From JACCYI01 sp963828075 (lineage in GTDB: Bacteria; Actinomycetota; Thermoleophilia; Solirubrobacterales; Solirubrobacteraceae): a stretch of 64,000 nt of DNA. The notes beneath the pieces were generated by a model. The model saw only the letters and a list, made by a program, of their open reading frames with translations. It was not told the DNA's origin and made no database searches. Below are positions 1 to 7,948 of this stretch, piece by piece. The stretch is from positions 1,736,001-1,800,000 of the forward strand of contig CAWHDH010000021.1 of assembly GCA_963828075.1 (NCBI GenBank), written 5' to 3'. The position numbers and the translations under genes are program-made. Position 1 is the first letter of the stretch. The number at the start of each line of letters is the position of its first letter.

Positions 1-1731
1 TCGTGCTGGCCGATGACCCGCTGGTGCAGGCGCTCCTCCATCTGGATGAGCTTGGCCACCTCGGTCTCGAGCAGGCGCGAGACCGGGATCCCGGTCCAGC
101 GACCGACGACCTCGGCGACCTCGTCGGCGTCGACGACGTCGTGCAGGTAGACGTGGGGCTCGCGCTCGGTGTCCTGCTCGTCGGCCTCGGCGAGCTGGCG
201 CTCGAGCTCGGGGATCTCCCCGTGGCGCAGCTCGGCGGCGCGCTGGTAGTCGAGCTGGCGCTCGGCGCGCTCGAGCTCGGTGCGGGCGGCGTCGAGCGCG
301 CTCGGTGAGCTTGCCGACGCCCTCGGCCTCGGCCTTCTCGCGCTCCCACTGGGCGCGCATGCCGGCCACGCGCTCGCGCAGCTCGGCGAGCTCGCGCTCG
401 ATCTCCGCCTTGCGCTCCACCGCCGAGTCGTCGCCCGAGACGGCGACGTGCTCGATCTCGAGCTGCTTGATCCGCCGCTCGACCTCGTCGATCTCGGTGG
501 GGACGGAGGACAGCTCGATGGCGATCCGCGACGCGGACTCGTCGACCAGGTCGATCGCCTTGTCGGGGAGGAAGCGGTCGGCGATGTAGCGGTGCGAGAG
601 CGTCGCCGCCGCGATCAGCGCGGAGTCGGCGATGCGGACGCCGTGGTGCGCCTCGTAGCGCTCCTTGAGGCCGCGCAGGATGGCGATCGTGTCCTCGACC
701 GACGGCTCGCCGACGAAGACCGGCTGGAAGCGGCGCTCGAGCGCGGCGTCCTTCTCGACGTGCTTCTTGTACTCGTCGAGCGTCGTCGCGCCGACCGCGC
801 GCAGCTCGCCACGGGCGAGCATCGGCTTGAGCAGGTTGGCGGCGTCGACGGCGCCCTCGGCGGCGCCCGCTCCGACGATCGTGTGCAGCTCGTCGAGGAA
901 CAGGATGATCGCGCCGCGCGCCTCGGAGACCTCCTTCAGGACGGCCTTCAGGCGCTCCTCGAACTCGCCGCGGTACTTCGCGCCGGCGACGAGCGAGCCG
1001 ATGTCGAGCGCGACGACGCGCCGCTCGCGCAGGGACTCGGGCACGTCGCCGGAGACGATCCGCTGGGCGAGCCCTTCGACGATCGCGGTCTTGCCGACGC
1101 CCGGCTCCCCGATCAGGACGGGGTTGTTCTTGGTGCGGCGGGAGAGGACCTGGATGACGCGGCGGATCTCGTCGTCGCGGCCGATGACCGGGTCGAGCCT
1201 GCCCTCCTCGGCCTCGGCGGTCAGATCGCGGCCGAACTTCTCGAGCGCCTGGTAGGCGTCCTCGGGCGACTGGCTGGTGACCCGGTGCGGCCCGCGGACC
1301 TCGAGCAGCGCCTTGAGCAGCTGCTCCTTGGTGGCGCCGGCGCGGCGCAGCGCCTCGCCGGCCTTCGAGCTGTGCCCGGACAGAGAGAGGAGGAAGTGCT
1401 CGGTGGAGATGTACTCGTCCTTGAGCTGGCCGGCCTCGTGCTCGGCGGCGCGCAGGACCTGCATGAGCTCGCGCGAGGTCGTCGGCTCGGCGCCGGGATG
1501 GCTCGCCTCGTAAGTGGCGAGCGCGTCGAGCGAGGCGTTGACGTCGGCCCGGACCTCCTCGGGACGGGCGCCGACCTTGCCCAGCACCGGCAGCACGACA
1601 CCCTCTGACGCCTCGAGCAGCGCGAGCAGCAGGTGCTCGGGCGCGACCTCGGTGTGGCGGCGGGCGGCGGCGAGCTCGATCGCGGCTCGCAGCGCCTCCT
1701 GGGACTTGATGGTGAAGCGATCCTGGTTCAT
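1..1731 (-). CDS. clpB: ATP-dependent disaggregase ClpB, 5' part, apparent frameshift
   Basis: ClpB is a hexameric AAA+ protein that pulls aggregated proteins apart together with DnaK/DnaJ/GrpE, all encoded next door. The ATG at 1731 opens on MNQDRFTIKSQEAL, the Clp N-domain start. NBD1 has its Walker A, GEPGVGKT, near 1090-1120, and the coiled-coil middle domain follows to about 250. The window edge cuts the gene just before NBD2, after a VGRWTGIPVSRL segment. About 577 codons are present of the usual ~860. The frame changes near 298-303: the frame from the ATG reads GKLTE and then nonsense, while the frame one base over continues as ALDAARTELERAER into the linker before NBD2. One extra base in a GCGCG run explains this. 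It may be a sequencing error or a real mutation. Confidence 0.9.
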   Translation of the reverse strand, partial: MNQDRFTIKSQEALRAAIELAAARRHTEVAPEHLLLALLEASEGVVLPVLGKVGARPEEVRADVNASLDALATYEASHPGAEPTTSRELMQVLRAAEHEAGQLKDEYISTEHFLLSLSGHSSKAGEALRRAGATKEQLLKALLEVRGPHRVTSQSPEDAYQALEKFGRDLTAEAEEGRLDPVIGRDDEIRRVIQVLSRRTKNNPVLIGEPGVGKTAIVEGLAQRIVSGDVPESLRERRVVALDIGSLVAGAKYRGEFEERLKAVLKEVSEARGAIILFLDELHTIVGAGAAEGAVDAANLLKPMLARGELRAVGATTLDEYKKHVEKDAALERRFQPVFVGEPSVEDTIAILRGLKERYEAHHGVRIADSALIAAATLSHRYIADRFLPDKAIDLVDESASRIAIELSSVPTEIDEVERRIKQLEIEHVAVSGDDSAVERKAEIERELAELRERVAGMRAQWEREKAEAEGVGKLTERARRRPHRARARRAPARLPARRRAAPRGDPRARAPARRGRRAGHRARAPRLPARRRRRRRGRRGRRSLDRDPGLAPARDRGGQAHPDGGAPAPAGHRPAR

Positions 1732-1748
1732 GGGCGGTTCCTGGTCAA

Positions 1749-1775
1749 ATCTTAGTCGAGTTGACTGAGATCATA
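1749..1775 (-). promoter_or_regulatory. HAIR-like HspR operator and -10 box of clpB
   Basis: On the minus strand an inverted repeat, ATCTCAGTC-N5-GACTAAGAT (1749-1771), lies just upstream of clpB. Its core, AGT-N7-ACT, has the spacing of the actinobacterial HspR-associated inverted repeat (CTTGAGT-N7-ACTCAAG). A TATGAT hexamer (1770-1775) overlaps its upstream edge, as expected for a repressor that blocks RNA polymerase. The dnaK promoter carries a related sequence in the same position relative to an identical TATGAT. Confidence 0.7.
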
Positions 1776-1797
1776 GCGATCCCATACCCTTTCGGGC

Positions 1798-2271
1798 GTG
1801 GAGTCAGGGCACCACGACGACGCGTCGGCGGTTGAGCAGTACATCGGGCGCCGTATCGATCCGGACGCGGGGCAGGGGCGCGCGTTCTCGGACCGCGTGC
1901 GCCAGTACCAGCGCTCGGTCGAGGCCTACCTGCTGGCCGGCGGCATCCCGCGCTGGATGGAGCGCGCGGCGGAGATCGACCGCGGCGTCGAGCGCGCGAT
2001 GCGCGACGTCGGCGACGCGTATCGCGAGCTGCGCAGCGCGTGCGCCGGGGACGCCGCGGCGTTCGCGGAGCGCTGGACGGCGCGTGCGCACGCATGGCGC
2101 TTCTCCGAGCTCAACGACCTGATCGAGCAGCACAACGAGTGGTATCCGGTCGAGCGCCGGCTGCCGATGCACCCGCGCACGGGCGAGTACGTGCTGGTCG
2201 GCGGCCGCTCGTACCGGCGGACGCCGCTCGGGCCCGAGTGGATCCTCGAGCGCTTCCCCGCGAAGGCCTAG
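1798..2271 (+). CDS. Conserved hypothetical protein, 157 aa
   Basis: This GTG-initiated gene encodes a 157-residue, Arg/Glu-rich, soluble protein with no signal peptide or membrane segment. The C-terminal third is the most protein-like part: HNEWYPVERRLPMHP, then VGGRSYRR and EWILERFP, aromatic and proline residues that would be improbable in a chance frame. It is transcribed divergently from clpB, so its promoter shares the 66-bp gap that holds the HspR operator. It overlaps the 3' end of hspR by 4 bp, tail to tail. I do not recognise a catalytic motif. A link to heat shock is possible only from position. Confidence 0.7.
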   Translation: MESGHHDDASAVEQYIGRRIDPDAGQGRAFSDRVRQYQRSVEAYLLAGGIPRWMERAAEIDRGVERAMRDVGDAYRELRSACAGDAAAFAERWTARAHAWRFSELNDLIEQHNEWYPVERRLPMHPRTGEYVLVGGRSYRRTPLGPEWILERFPAKA

Positions 2272-2705
2272 CGGAGCCGGCGGACCCGCACCGGCACGAT
2301 CGCCGTCCCCGGCGCCTCGTAGCGCACGATCTCGGCCTTGACCTCGCGCTTGACCCGCTCCAGCGCGGCGATCTCCTCCTGCAGCTTCTGCGCGCGCTGC
2401 TCGAGCGCCTGGACCTTGCGCCGCATGCGGGTGAGCTGATCCTCGAGCTCGAACACCTTCTCGACGCCAGCCAGGTTCATCCCGATCTCGACGGTCATCT
2501 CCTGGATGCGCCGGAGCCGCTCGACGTCGGCCTGCGAGTACAGGCGCGTGCCCTTCGGCGAGCGCTGGGGCTCGATCAGGCCGCGCGCCTCGTACATGCG
2601 CAGCGTCTGCGGGTGCATGTCGGCGAGCTCGGCGGCGACCGAGATCATGAAGACCCCCCGGTCCGACGCGAGCCTGGCGGTGATGCGCGACCCGCGCGCG
2701 GCCAT
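2268..2705 (-). CDS. hspR: HspR, MerR-family heat-shock repressor
   Basis: HspR represses dnaK and clpB operons in actinobacteria by binding HAIR operators, with DnaK as co-repressor. The 145-residue protein has a MerR winged helix near the N-terminus (ISVAAELADMHPQTLRMYE, then GLIEPQRSPKGTRLYSQADV) and a coiled coil of about 50 residues that would dimerise it. The ATG at 2705 overlaps the dnaJ stop by one base (TGATG); a GTG directly upstream at 2708 is an alternative. As last gene of the dnaK-grpE-dnaJ-hspR operon it would close a negative feedback loop through the operators found upstream of dnaK and clpB. Confidence 0.93.
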   Translation of the reverse strand: MAARGSRITARLASDRGVFMISVAAELADMHPQTLRMYEARGLIEPQRSPKGTRLYSQADVERLRRIQEMTVEIGMNLAGVEKVFELEDQLTRMRRKVQALEQRAQKLQEEIAALERVKREVKAEIVRYEAPGTAIVPVRVRRLR

Positions 2706-3847
2706 CACGCCTGCTCCTTCTCCGCCGCGCGCAGCATCCGCTCGCGCGGGTTGCCGTTCATCACGTCAGACAGCGCGTCGACGGCGTCGCGCTGCTCCTG
2801 GGACAGGTCGCTCGGGACGTCGATCACGAAGCGGTAGTGAATGTCACCGCGCGGCGGCTTGGCCGAGCGGTCGAGCTTCGGCGGCCCCTCGCCGCGCAGC
2901 CGTTGGACGGTGCCGTGCTTGGTCCCCGGCGCCACGCGCAGCTTCTTCGTCCCGTCGAGCGTCGGGACTTCGACGTCGGCGCCGCGGATCGCCTCGGCGA
3001 CCGTGATCGGCACCTCGACCTCGAGGTTGTCGCCCTTCGGCTTGAACACCGCGGAGTCCTGGACACGGGTCACCACGTAGAGGTCCCCGGGCGGGCCGCC
3101 GCGCATACCGGCCTCCCCCTTGCCCGCCAGGCGGATCTTCGATCCGTCCTTGACGCCCGGGGGGATGTTGACGCGGTACTTCTTGAGCTCGCGCATCCGG
3201 CCCTGGCCGCTGCAGGTCGGGCAGGGGTCCTCGATGACCGTCCCTGAGCCGCCGCAGCGCTGGCACGGGCGCGAGATCGAGAAGAGGCCCTGGCCCTGGG
3301 ACTCGACGCCCCGGCCCTGGCAGATCGGGCAGACGATCGGCTGGGTCCCCGGCCGTGCGCCGGTGCCGCGGCACGTCGTGCAGGCGGTGTGCGTCGTCAC
3401 CGAGACCGGGAGTTGCGCGCCCTCGACCGCCTGGTCGAAGGAGAGCGAGACTTCCGTGTCGAGGTCGCGGCCCTTCTCCTGGGCGGGCTTGGTCCGCGCC
3501 CCGCCGGTGCGGTTGCGCACGCCGCCGGCGGCGCCCCCGAAGAGGTCGGAGAGGATGTCCGAGAACGAGCCGGCCTCGAAGCCGCCGGTGCCCTGGCCGC
3601 CGCCGCCGAACGGGCTGCCGCCCGGGAACGCGAACGAGCCGCGGTCGTACTGCTTGCGCTTCTCGACGTCGGACAGGACGTCGTGGGCCTCGGAGATCCC
3701 CTTGAAGCGCTCCTCGGCCGCCTTGTCGCCCGGATTGCGGTCCGGGTGATACTGGCGCGCGAGCTTGCGGTACGCCTTCTTGATGTCGTCCTGGGAGGCC
3801 TTCTTGTCGACCCCCAGGACCTTGTAGTAGTCGCGCTTGGCCGCCAT
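2705..3847 (-). CDS. dnaJ: Chaperone DnaJ (Hsp40)
   Basis: DnaJ delivers unfolded clients to DnaK and stimulates its ATPase. The 380-residue protein has the full type I layout: J-domain with the HPD motif (ARQYHPDRNPG), a Gly/Phe-rich linker, four zinc-binding CxxCxGxG repeats (CTTCRGTG, CPICQGRG, CQRCGGSG, CPTCSGQG), and two C-terminal substrate-binding domains. It lies 12 bp downstream of grpE and overlaps the hspR start by one base, so translation is probably coupled. Length and motifs are complete. Confidence 0.97.
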   Translation of the reverse strand: MAAKRDYYKVLGVDKKASQDDIKKAYRKLARQYHPDRNPGDKAAEERFKGISEAHDVLSDVEKRKQYDRGSFAFPGGSPFGGGGQGTGGFEAGSFSDILSDLFGGAAGGVRNRTGGARTKPAQEKGRDLDTEVSLSFDQAVEGAQLPVSVTTHTACTTCRGTGARPGTQPIVCPICQGRGVESQGQGLFSISRPCQRCGGSGTVIEDPCPTCSGQGRMRELKKYRVNIPPGVKDGSKIRLAGKGEAGMRGGPPGDLYVVTRVQDSAVFKPKGDNLEVEVPITVAEAIRGADVEVPTLDGTKKLRVAPGTKHGTVQRLRGEGPPKLDRSAKPPRGDIHYRFVIDVPSDLSQEQRDAVDALSDVMNGNPRERMLRAAEKEQA

Positions 3848-3859
3848 GCGAAGTGCCTC

Positions 3860-4525
3860 CTACGCAGCGACAATGACCCGCGCGGGGCGCAGGACGGAGC
3901 CGTTGAGGCGGTAGCCCTGCTGGTAGACCTGGATGACGGTGCCCGGCTCGGCCCCCTCGACGGGGTGCTGGGCCATCGCCTCGTGCTGCTCCGGATCGAA
4001 GCGCTCGCCCTGCGGCGAGTAGGCCTCGATGCCGACGCGCCCGAGCGCCTTGGCCATCTCGTCCTGCACCAGCCGGACGCCCTTGGCGAACTCCGCCGCC
4101 GCCTCGTCGCGCTCGGCCGCCTGGAGGGCGAGCTCGAGGTGGTCGAGCGCCGGCAGGAGCTCCTTGGCCAGCCGCGTGACGCCGCGGTCGGCCGCCAGCG
4201 CGGCGTCGCGCGTGGCGCGCTTGCGGAAGTTGTCGAAGTCGGCCTGGGTGCGCTGGGCGAGCCCGAGGTACTTCTCCGCCTCGGCGCGGGCGAGCGCCAG
4301 CGCGTCGGCAGGCTCCTCGCCCGTCTCCGGGCCGGCGTCGCCCTCGGGCGCCTCGGGCTCGGCCGCCTCAGCAGGCTCCGTGGGCTCGGCGTCCTCGGCG
4401 ATCACGGGCTCACCGGCCGGCGGCTCGGTCGTCTGACCGGCCGCCGGCGCGTCCGCCGGCGCCGCGGCGGCCTCATAGGCCGCCGCCGCCTCCCGCTCGC
4501 GGGTCGTCTCCTTCTCCGGGCTCAT
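3860..4525 (-). CDS. grpE: Nucleotide exchange factor GrpE
   Basis: GrpE releases ADP from DnaK. The 221-residue protein has a long acidic, Ala/Pro/Glu-rich N-terminal extension (residues 1-75), a coiled-coil segment containing RTQADFDNFRKRA, and the C-terminal beta domain ending PARVIVAA. The conserved stretch around ALGRVGIEAYSPQGERFDP is present. Its ATG overlaps the dnaK stop as ATGA, so the two are translationally coupled. The acidic extension is longer than in E. coli GrpE but is common in actinobacteria. Confidence 0.95.
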   Translation of the reverse strand: MSPEKETTREREAAAAYEAAAAPADAPAAGQTTEPPAGEPVIAEDAEPTEPAEAAEPEAPEGDAGPETGEEPADALALARAEAEKYLGLAQRTQADFDNFRKRATRDAALAADRGVTRLAKELLPALDHLELALQAAERDEAAAEFAKGVRLVQDEMAKALGRVGIEAYSPQGERFDPEQHEAMAQHPVEGAEPGTVIQVYQQGYRLNGSVLRPARVIVAA

Positions 4526-6441
4526 CGCTGCTCGTCGACGACCTCGGCGTCGACGACCTCCTCCTCAGAGGTGGTGGCGCCGCCGTCCGTGCTCGCGCCG
4601 TCGCCGCCGCCGTTGGGCGACTGCGCGGCCTGCTCGGCCTGGGCTCGCTCGTACATCGCCTCGGAGACCTTGTGGAACGCGGTCTGCAGCGCCGCCGTCT
4701 TGGCCCGGATGTCCTCGGTGTCCTCCGAGGTCAGCGACTCCCGCAGCGCCTTCGCGGCCTCCTGGATCTCCGTCTTGGACTGCTCGTCCACGGCGTCACC
4801 GAGGTCGGCGAGCTGCTTGTCGGCCTGGTACGCGGCGTTCTCGCCCGCGTTGCGCGTCTCGGCGAGCTCGCGCAGCCGGCGGTCCTCCTCGGCGTGCGAC
4901 TCGGCGTCGCCGACCATCCGCTTGATCTCGTCGTCGGACAGGCCGGAGCCCGCCTTGATCTCGATCTTCTGCTCCTTGCCGGTCCCCAGGTCCTTCGCGG
5001 TCACGTTCACGATGCCGTTGGCGTCGATGTCGAAGCCGACCTCGATCTGCGGGATGCCGCGCGGGGCGGGCGGGATGCCCGTGAGCTGGAACTTGCCCAG
5101 CGACTTGTTGTAGGCCGCCATCTCGCGCTCGCCCTGCAGCACGTGGATCTCCACGCTCGGCTGGTTGTCCTCCGCGGTGGAGAACACCTCGGACTTGCGC
5201 GTCGGGATGGTGGTGTTGCGCTCGATGAGCTTGGTCATCACGCCGCCCTTGGTCTCGATGCCGAGGGTGAGCGGGGTGACGTCGAGCAGCAGGACGTCCT
5301 TGACGTCGCCGCCGAGCACGCCGGCCTGGATGGCGGCGCCGACGGCCACGACCTCGTCGGGGTTGACGCCGCGGTGCGGCTCCTTGCCCGTGAGCTCCTT
5401 GACCTTCTCCTGGACGGCCGGCATGCGCGTCATGCCGCCGACGAGCACCACGTGGTCGATGTTCGCGGTGCCCTTCTCCTTGGCGTCGTCCATCGCCTGG
5501 CGCACCGGGCCGACGACGCGCTCGATCAGCGGCGACGCGAGCTCGGTGAACTTCGCGCGCGTCAGGCGCAGGTCGAGGTGCTTGGGGCCGGACTGGTCCG
5601 CCGTGATGAACGGCAGGTTGATCTGCGTCTCCTGCGCGGAGGACAGCTCGATCTTGGCCTTCTCGGACGCCTCGTAGAGACGCTGGAGCGCCATCTTGTC
5701 CTGCGTGAGATCGATGCCCTGGTCGCGCTTGAACTCCGCGACGAGGTAGTCCACGACCGCCTTGTCGAAGTTGTCGCCGCCGAGGTGGTTGTCGCCGGCC
5801 GTCGACTTGACCTCGAACACGCCGTCGCCGATCTCGAGCACGGACACGTCGAACGTGCCGCCGCCGAGGTCGAAGACGAGGATCGTCTGGTCGGACTCCT
5901 TGTCCAGGCCGTAGGCGAGCGCCGCCGCGGTGGGCTCGTTGATGATGCGCTTGACGTCGAGGCCCGCGACCTTGCCGGCGTCCTTGGTCGCCTGACGCTG
6001 GTCGTCGTTGAAGTAGGCCGGGACGGTGATGACCGCCGCGTCGACCGGCTCGCCGAGATAGGCCTCGGCGTCGGCCTTGAGCTTCTGGAGGATCATCGCG
6101 GAGATCTCCGGCGGCGAGTACTGCTTGCCGCCCGCCTCCACGCGCGCGTCGCCGCCGGGGCCGGCGACGACCTTGTAGGGCACGATCGACTCCTCCTCGC
6201 GCACCTCGGCCTCCTTGCGGCCCATGAAGCGCTTGATGGAGAAGACGGTGTTGGTCGGGTTCGTCACCGCCTGGCGCTTGGCCACGGTGCCGACGAGGCG
6301 CTCGCCGGACTGGGTGAACGCGACGACCGAGGGGGTGGTGCGACCGCCCTCGGAGTTCTCGATGACGGTCGGCTCGCCGCCTTCGAGGACGGCCATGCAC
6401 GAGTTCGTCGTGCCGAGGTCGATGCCGATGGTCTTTGCCAT
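4522..6441 (-). CDS. dnaK: Chaperone DnaK (Hsp70)
   Basis: DnaK is the central Hsp70 ATPase. The 639-residue protein begins MAKTIGIDLGTTNSCMAV, carries the second phosphate loop VFDLGGGTFDVSV and the adenosine motif VLVGGMTRMP, then the substrate-binding domain, and ends in a disordered Gly/Glu-rich tail finishing in VVDAEVVDEQR, typical of bacterial DnaK. It is the first gene of the leftward operon dnaK-grpE-dnaJ-hspR. A HAIR-like operator with an overlapping TATGAT box lies 33 bp upstream, so HspR control is expected. Nothing is missing. Confidence 0.98.
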   Translation of the reverse strand: MAKTIGIDLGTTNSCMAVLEGGEPTVIENSEGGRTTPSVVAFTQSGERLVGTVAKRQAVTNPTNTVFSIKRFMGRKEAEVREEESIVPYKVVAGPGGDARVEAGGKQYSPPEISAMILQKLKADAEAYLGEPVDAAVITVPAYFNDDQRQATKDAGKVAGLDVKRIINEPTAAALAYGLDKESDQTILVFDLGGGTFDVSVLEIGDGVFEVKSTAGDNHLGGDNFDKAVVDYLVAEFKRDQGIDLTQDKMALQRLYEASEKAKIELSSAQETQINLPFITADQSGPKHLDLRLTRAKFTELASPLIERVVGPVRQAMDDAKEKGTANIDHVVLVGGMTRMPAVQEKVKELTGKEPHRGVNPDEVVAVGAAIQAGVLGGDVKDVLLLDVTPLTLGIETKGGVMTKLIERNTTIPTRKSEVFSTAEDNQPSVEIHVLQGEREMAAYNKSLGKFQLTGIPPAPRGIPQIEVGFDIDANGIVNVTAKDLGTGKEQKIEIKAGSGLSDDEIKRMVGDAESHAEEDRRLRELAETRNAGENAAYQADKQLADLGDAVDEQSKTEIQEAAKALRESLTSEDTEDIRAKTAALQTAFHKVSEAMYERAQAEQAAQSPNGGGDGASTDGGATTSEEEVVDAEVVDEQR

Positions 6442-6473
6442 GCTGGTGGGGCTCCTTGCTTCCGCCGTACAAA

Positions 6474-6500
6474 ATCTCAGTCTTGGTGGCGCAGATCATA
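6474..6500 (-). promoter_or_regulatory. HAIR-like operator half-site and -10 box of dnaK
   Basis: The minus strand reads ATCTGCGCC-N5-GACTGAGAT (6474-6496), with TATGAT at 6495-6500. The GACTGAGAT arm matches the clpB operator arm in 8 of 9 bases. The other arm keeps only ATCT, the sixth-last G and the last C, so dyad symmetry is weaker (6 of 9). Spacing to TATGAT is identical to that at clpB. The stop codon of the nth-like gene (6496-6498) lies inside this element. Confidence 0.65.
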
Positions 6501-7194
6501 GCGGGGTGGCAACGCCCACCTTCGGACACATCCGCCGCAACGGACACGCCCCGCACTGCGGCCGCTGCGCGTGGCACAGCCGCCGGCCATGACGCAGCAG
6601 GTTCACGTGGAACTCCAGATGCTGTCCGCGCGGCGTGACGCGCAGCAGCTCGTCATGGAGCTCCTCGAACGGCGCGCCCGGCCGGAAGAGCCCGAGGCGC
6701 GTGCCGACGCGCGAGACGTGGGTGTCGACCGGGACGTCGGGCATCCCGAACGAGAACAGGAGCACGCAGGCGGTCGTCTTTCGCCCGACCCCGGGCAGGC
6801 CGCAGAGCTCCGCGCGCGCCTCCTCGACGGAGCGCTCCGCGAGCCGATCCAGGTCGAGCGGATCGCCGAGCGCGCGCAGGATGGCCTGAATACGGACCGA
6901 CTTCTGGCGGTGCAGTCCGCCGGGCTGGAGCGCGTCCTCGACCTCGGCGAGCGGGGCATCGCGGACGGCCTCCCAGGTCGGCCATCGCGAGCGCAGGCGC
7001 AGGTAGGCGACGTCGCGATTGCGGTCGTTCGTCGACTGCGACAGGACGGTGAGGATCAGCTCGTCGAGCGGGCGACCGTGCGGCGGTGCGAGCGGGCGGC
7101 CGTAGTACAGTCGCAGCCGATCGCGCAGGGTGATCACGCGGCGGCGGCCTGGAGATACCCAGGCGGAGCGCGGAGTTGTCGGCTGCTTCGCCAT
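6496..7194 (-). CDS. nth: Endonuclease III-like HhH-GPD DNA glycosylase
   Basis: Endonuclease III is a DNA glycosylase/AP lyase that removes oxidised pyrimidines. The 232-residue protein has the helix-hairpin-helix LCGLPGVGRKTT with the catalytic Lys, the catalytic Asp in PVDTHVSRV, and a C-terminal 4Fe-4S loop with the exact spacing C-x6-C-x2-C-x5-C (CHAQRPQCGACPLRRMC). The N-terminal 20 residues are basic and extend beyond the usual core. The 3' end runs into the dnaK operator, so read-through into the heat-shock operon is possible. The substrate (Nth or a close relative) cannot be fixed by sequence alone. Confidence 0.9.
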   Translation of the reverse strand: MAKQPTTPRSAWVSPGRRRVITLRDRLRLYYGRPLAPPHGRPLDELILTVLSQSTNDRNRDVAYLRLRSRWPTWEAVRDAPLAEVEDALQPGGLHRQKSVRIQAILRALGDPLDLDRLAERSVEEARAELCGLPGVGRKTTACVLLFSFGMPDVPVDTHVSRVGTRLGLFRPGAPFEELHDELLRVTPRGQHLEFHVNLLRHGRRLCHAQRPQCGACPLRRMCPKVGVATPL

Positions 7195-7232
7195 GGCTGC
7201 TATCCGTATCGGACCCTGTTGGGCGCATTAAC

Positions 7233-7250
7233 GTTTCAGCGCGCTCAAAC
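7233..7250. promoter_or_regulatory. 18-bp palindrome in a divergent promoter region
   Basis: GTTTCAGCGCGCTCAAAC is symmetric at 16 of 18 positions (GTTTnAGCGCGCTnAAAC). It lies in the 152-bp gap between the divergent nth-like gene and the CAP-domain gene, a good place for an operator. The bound protein is unknown. Confidence 0.45.
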
Positions 7251-7346
7251 TGTCACTACCTGGGTACATAACCGCCCGACGTTCGGCGCCCGCCTGTACT
7301 AGGGTGCCCGTCCGCCGGACCTGTCTCCCCGCTCTCCGGAGGTCTC

Positions 7347-7892
7347 ATGTACGACCGAGCAGATGCTCGACTGCCTCGGCCGAAGATGTTGTTGCTGTGC
7401 TTCCTCGCCATGCTCGGCGTCGTTGCCGCGACTCTCGGTCTCCAGTCGCCCGCCCCCGCCGAAGCCCGCGGCAAGGCCAGCCTTGACCGCACCGAACGTC
7501 AGGTGATCCGCCATATCAACCGCCAGCGGGCCCGTCATGGCCTGCGGCGGCTCCGCCCGAGCCGCAGCCTCTCGCTGTCGGCCGACTACCACTGCTGGGA
7601 CATGCTGCGCGGCAACTTCTTCGCGCACTCCTCCAGCAACGGCGCCTCGATGGGCAGCCGGGTGCGCCGGTTCTCCCGCGCGCACCGCATCGGGGAGAAC
7701 CTCGCTTACGTCTCGAGCCGGGATCGTCGCGGCGTCGCCAGGCGTGTCGTCGGCATGTGGATGAACTCGCCGTCGCACCGGGCCGCGCTGCTCAACCGGA
7801 AGTTCCGCAAGATCGGGCTCGCCCGCCGGACGGGGTCGCTCGGTTCGATGCGCGCGATGGTCTTCACGGCCGACTTCGCCTCCAGGCGCTGA
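7347..7892 (+). CDS. Secreted CAP/SCP-domain protein
   Basis: CAP-superfamily proteins (pathogenesis-related 1, SCP, bacterial YkwD) are mostly extracellular; the bacterial ones have no settled function. The 181-residue protein starts at an ATG behind a good CGGAGGT ribosome site. It has one hydrophobic segment, KMLLLCFLAMLGVVAATLGL (residues 13-32), that serves as signal peptide or anchor, and then a CAP domain. Family signatures seen are the His in DYHCWDMLRGNFFAHSS, IGENLAY, and the HRAALLN segment after MWMNSPS. The protein is strongly basic, with many Arg. It stands alone, with a hairpin directly after its stop codon. Confidence 0.85.
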   Translation: MYDRADARLPRPKMLLLCFLAMLGVVAATLGLQSPAPAEARGKASLDRTERQVIRHINRQRARHGLRRLRPSRSLSLSADYHCWDMLRGNFFAHSSSNGASMGSRVRRFSRAHRIGENLAYVSSRDRRGVARRVVGMWMNSPSHRAALLNRKFRKIGLARRTGSLGSMRAMVFTADFASRR

Positions 7893-7929
7893 CCGGCTTC
7901 GGGCCGGTCGTCGCCCGCCGGCGACCGGC
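7891..7929 (+). terminator. Two overlapping hairpins after the CAP gene
   Basis: GACCGGC-TTCGG-GCCGGTC (7891-7909) forms a 7-bp stem closed by a C(UUCG)G-type loop and begins inside the stop codon. The right arm, GCCGGTCG (7903-7910), can instead pair with CGACCGGC (7922-7929). The two structures exclude each other. There is no U tract, as is common in high-GC actinobacteria. Confidence 0.5.
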
Positions 7930-7948
7930 TTGATCTACTAGCGGCCTG

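Noticed and set aside
4672..6501. 609-codon open frame on the plus strand opposite dnaK
   Set aside because: It is the aligned antisense of a perfect dnaK gene; its product is Leu/Val/Asp/Arg-rich with no motif, as expected from GC-ending codons read backwards.
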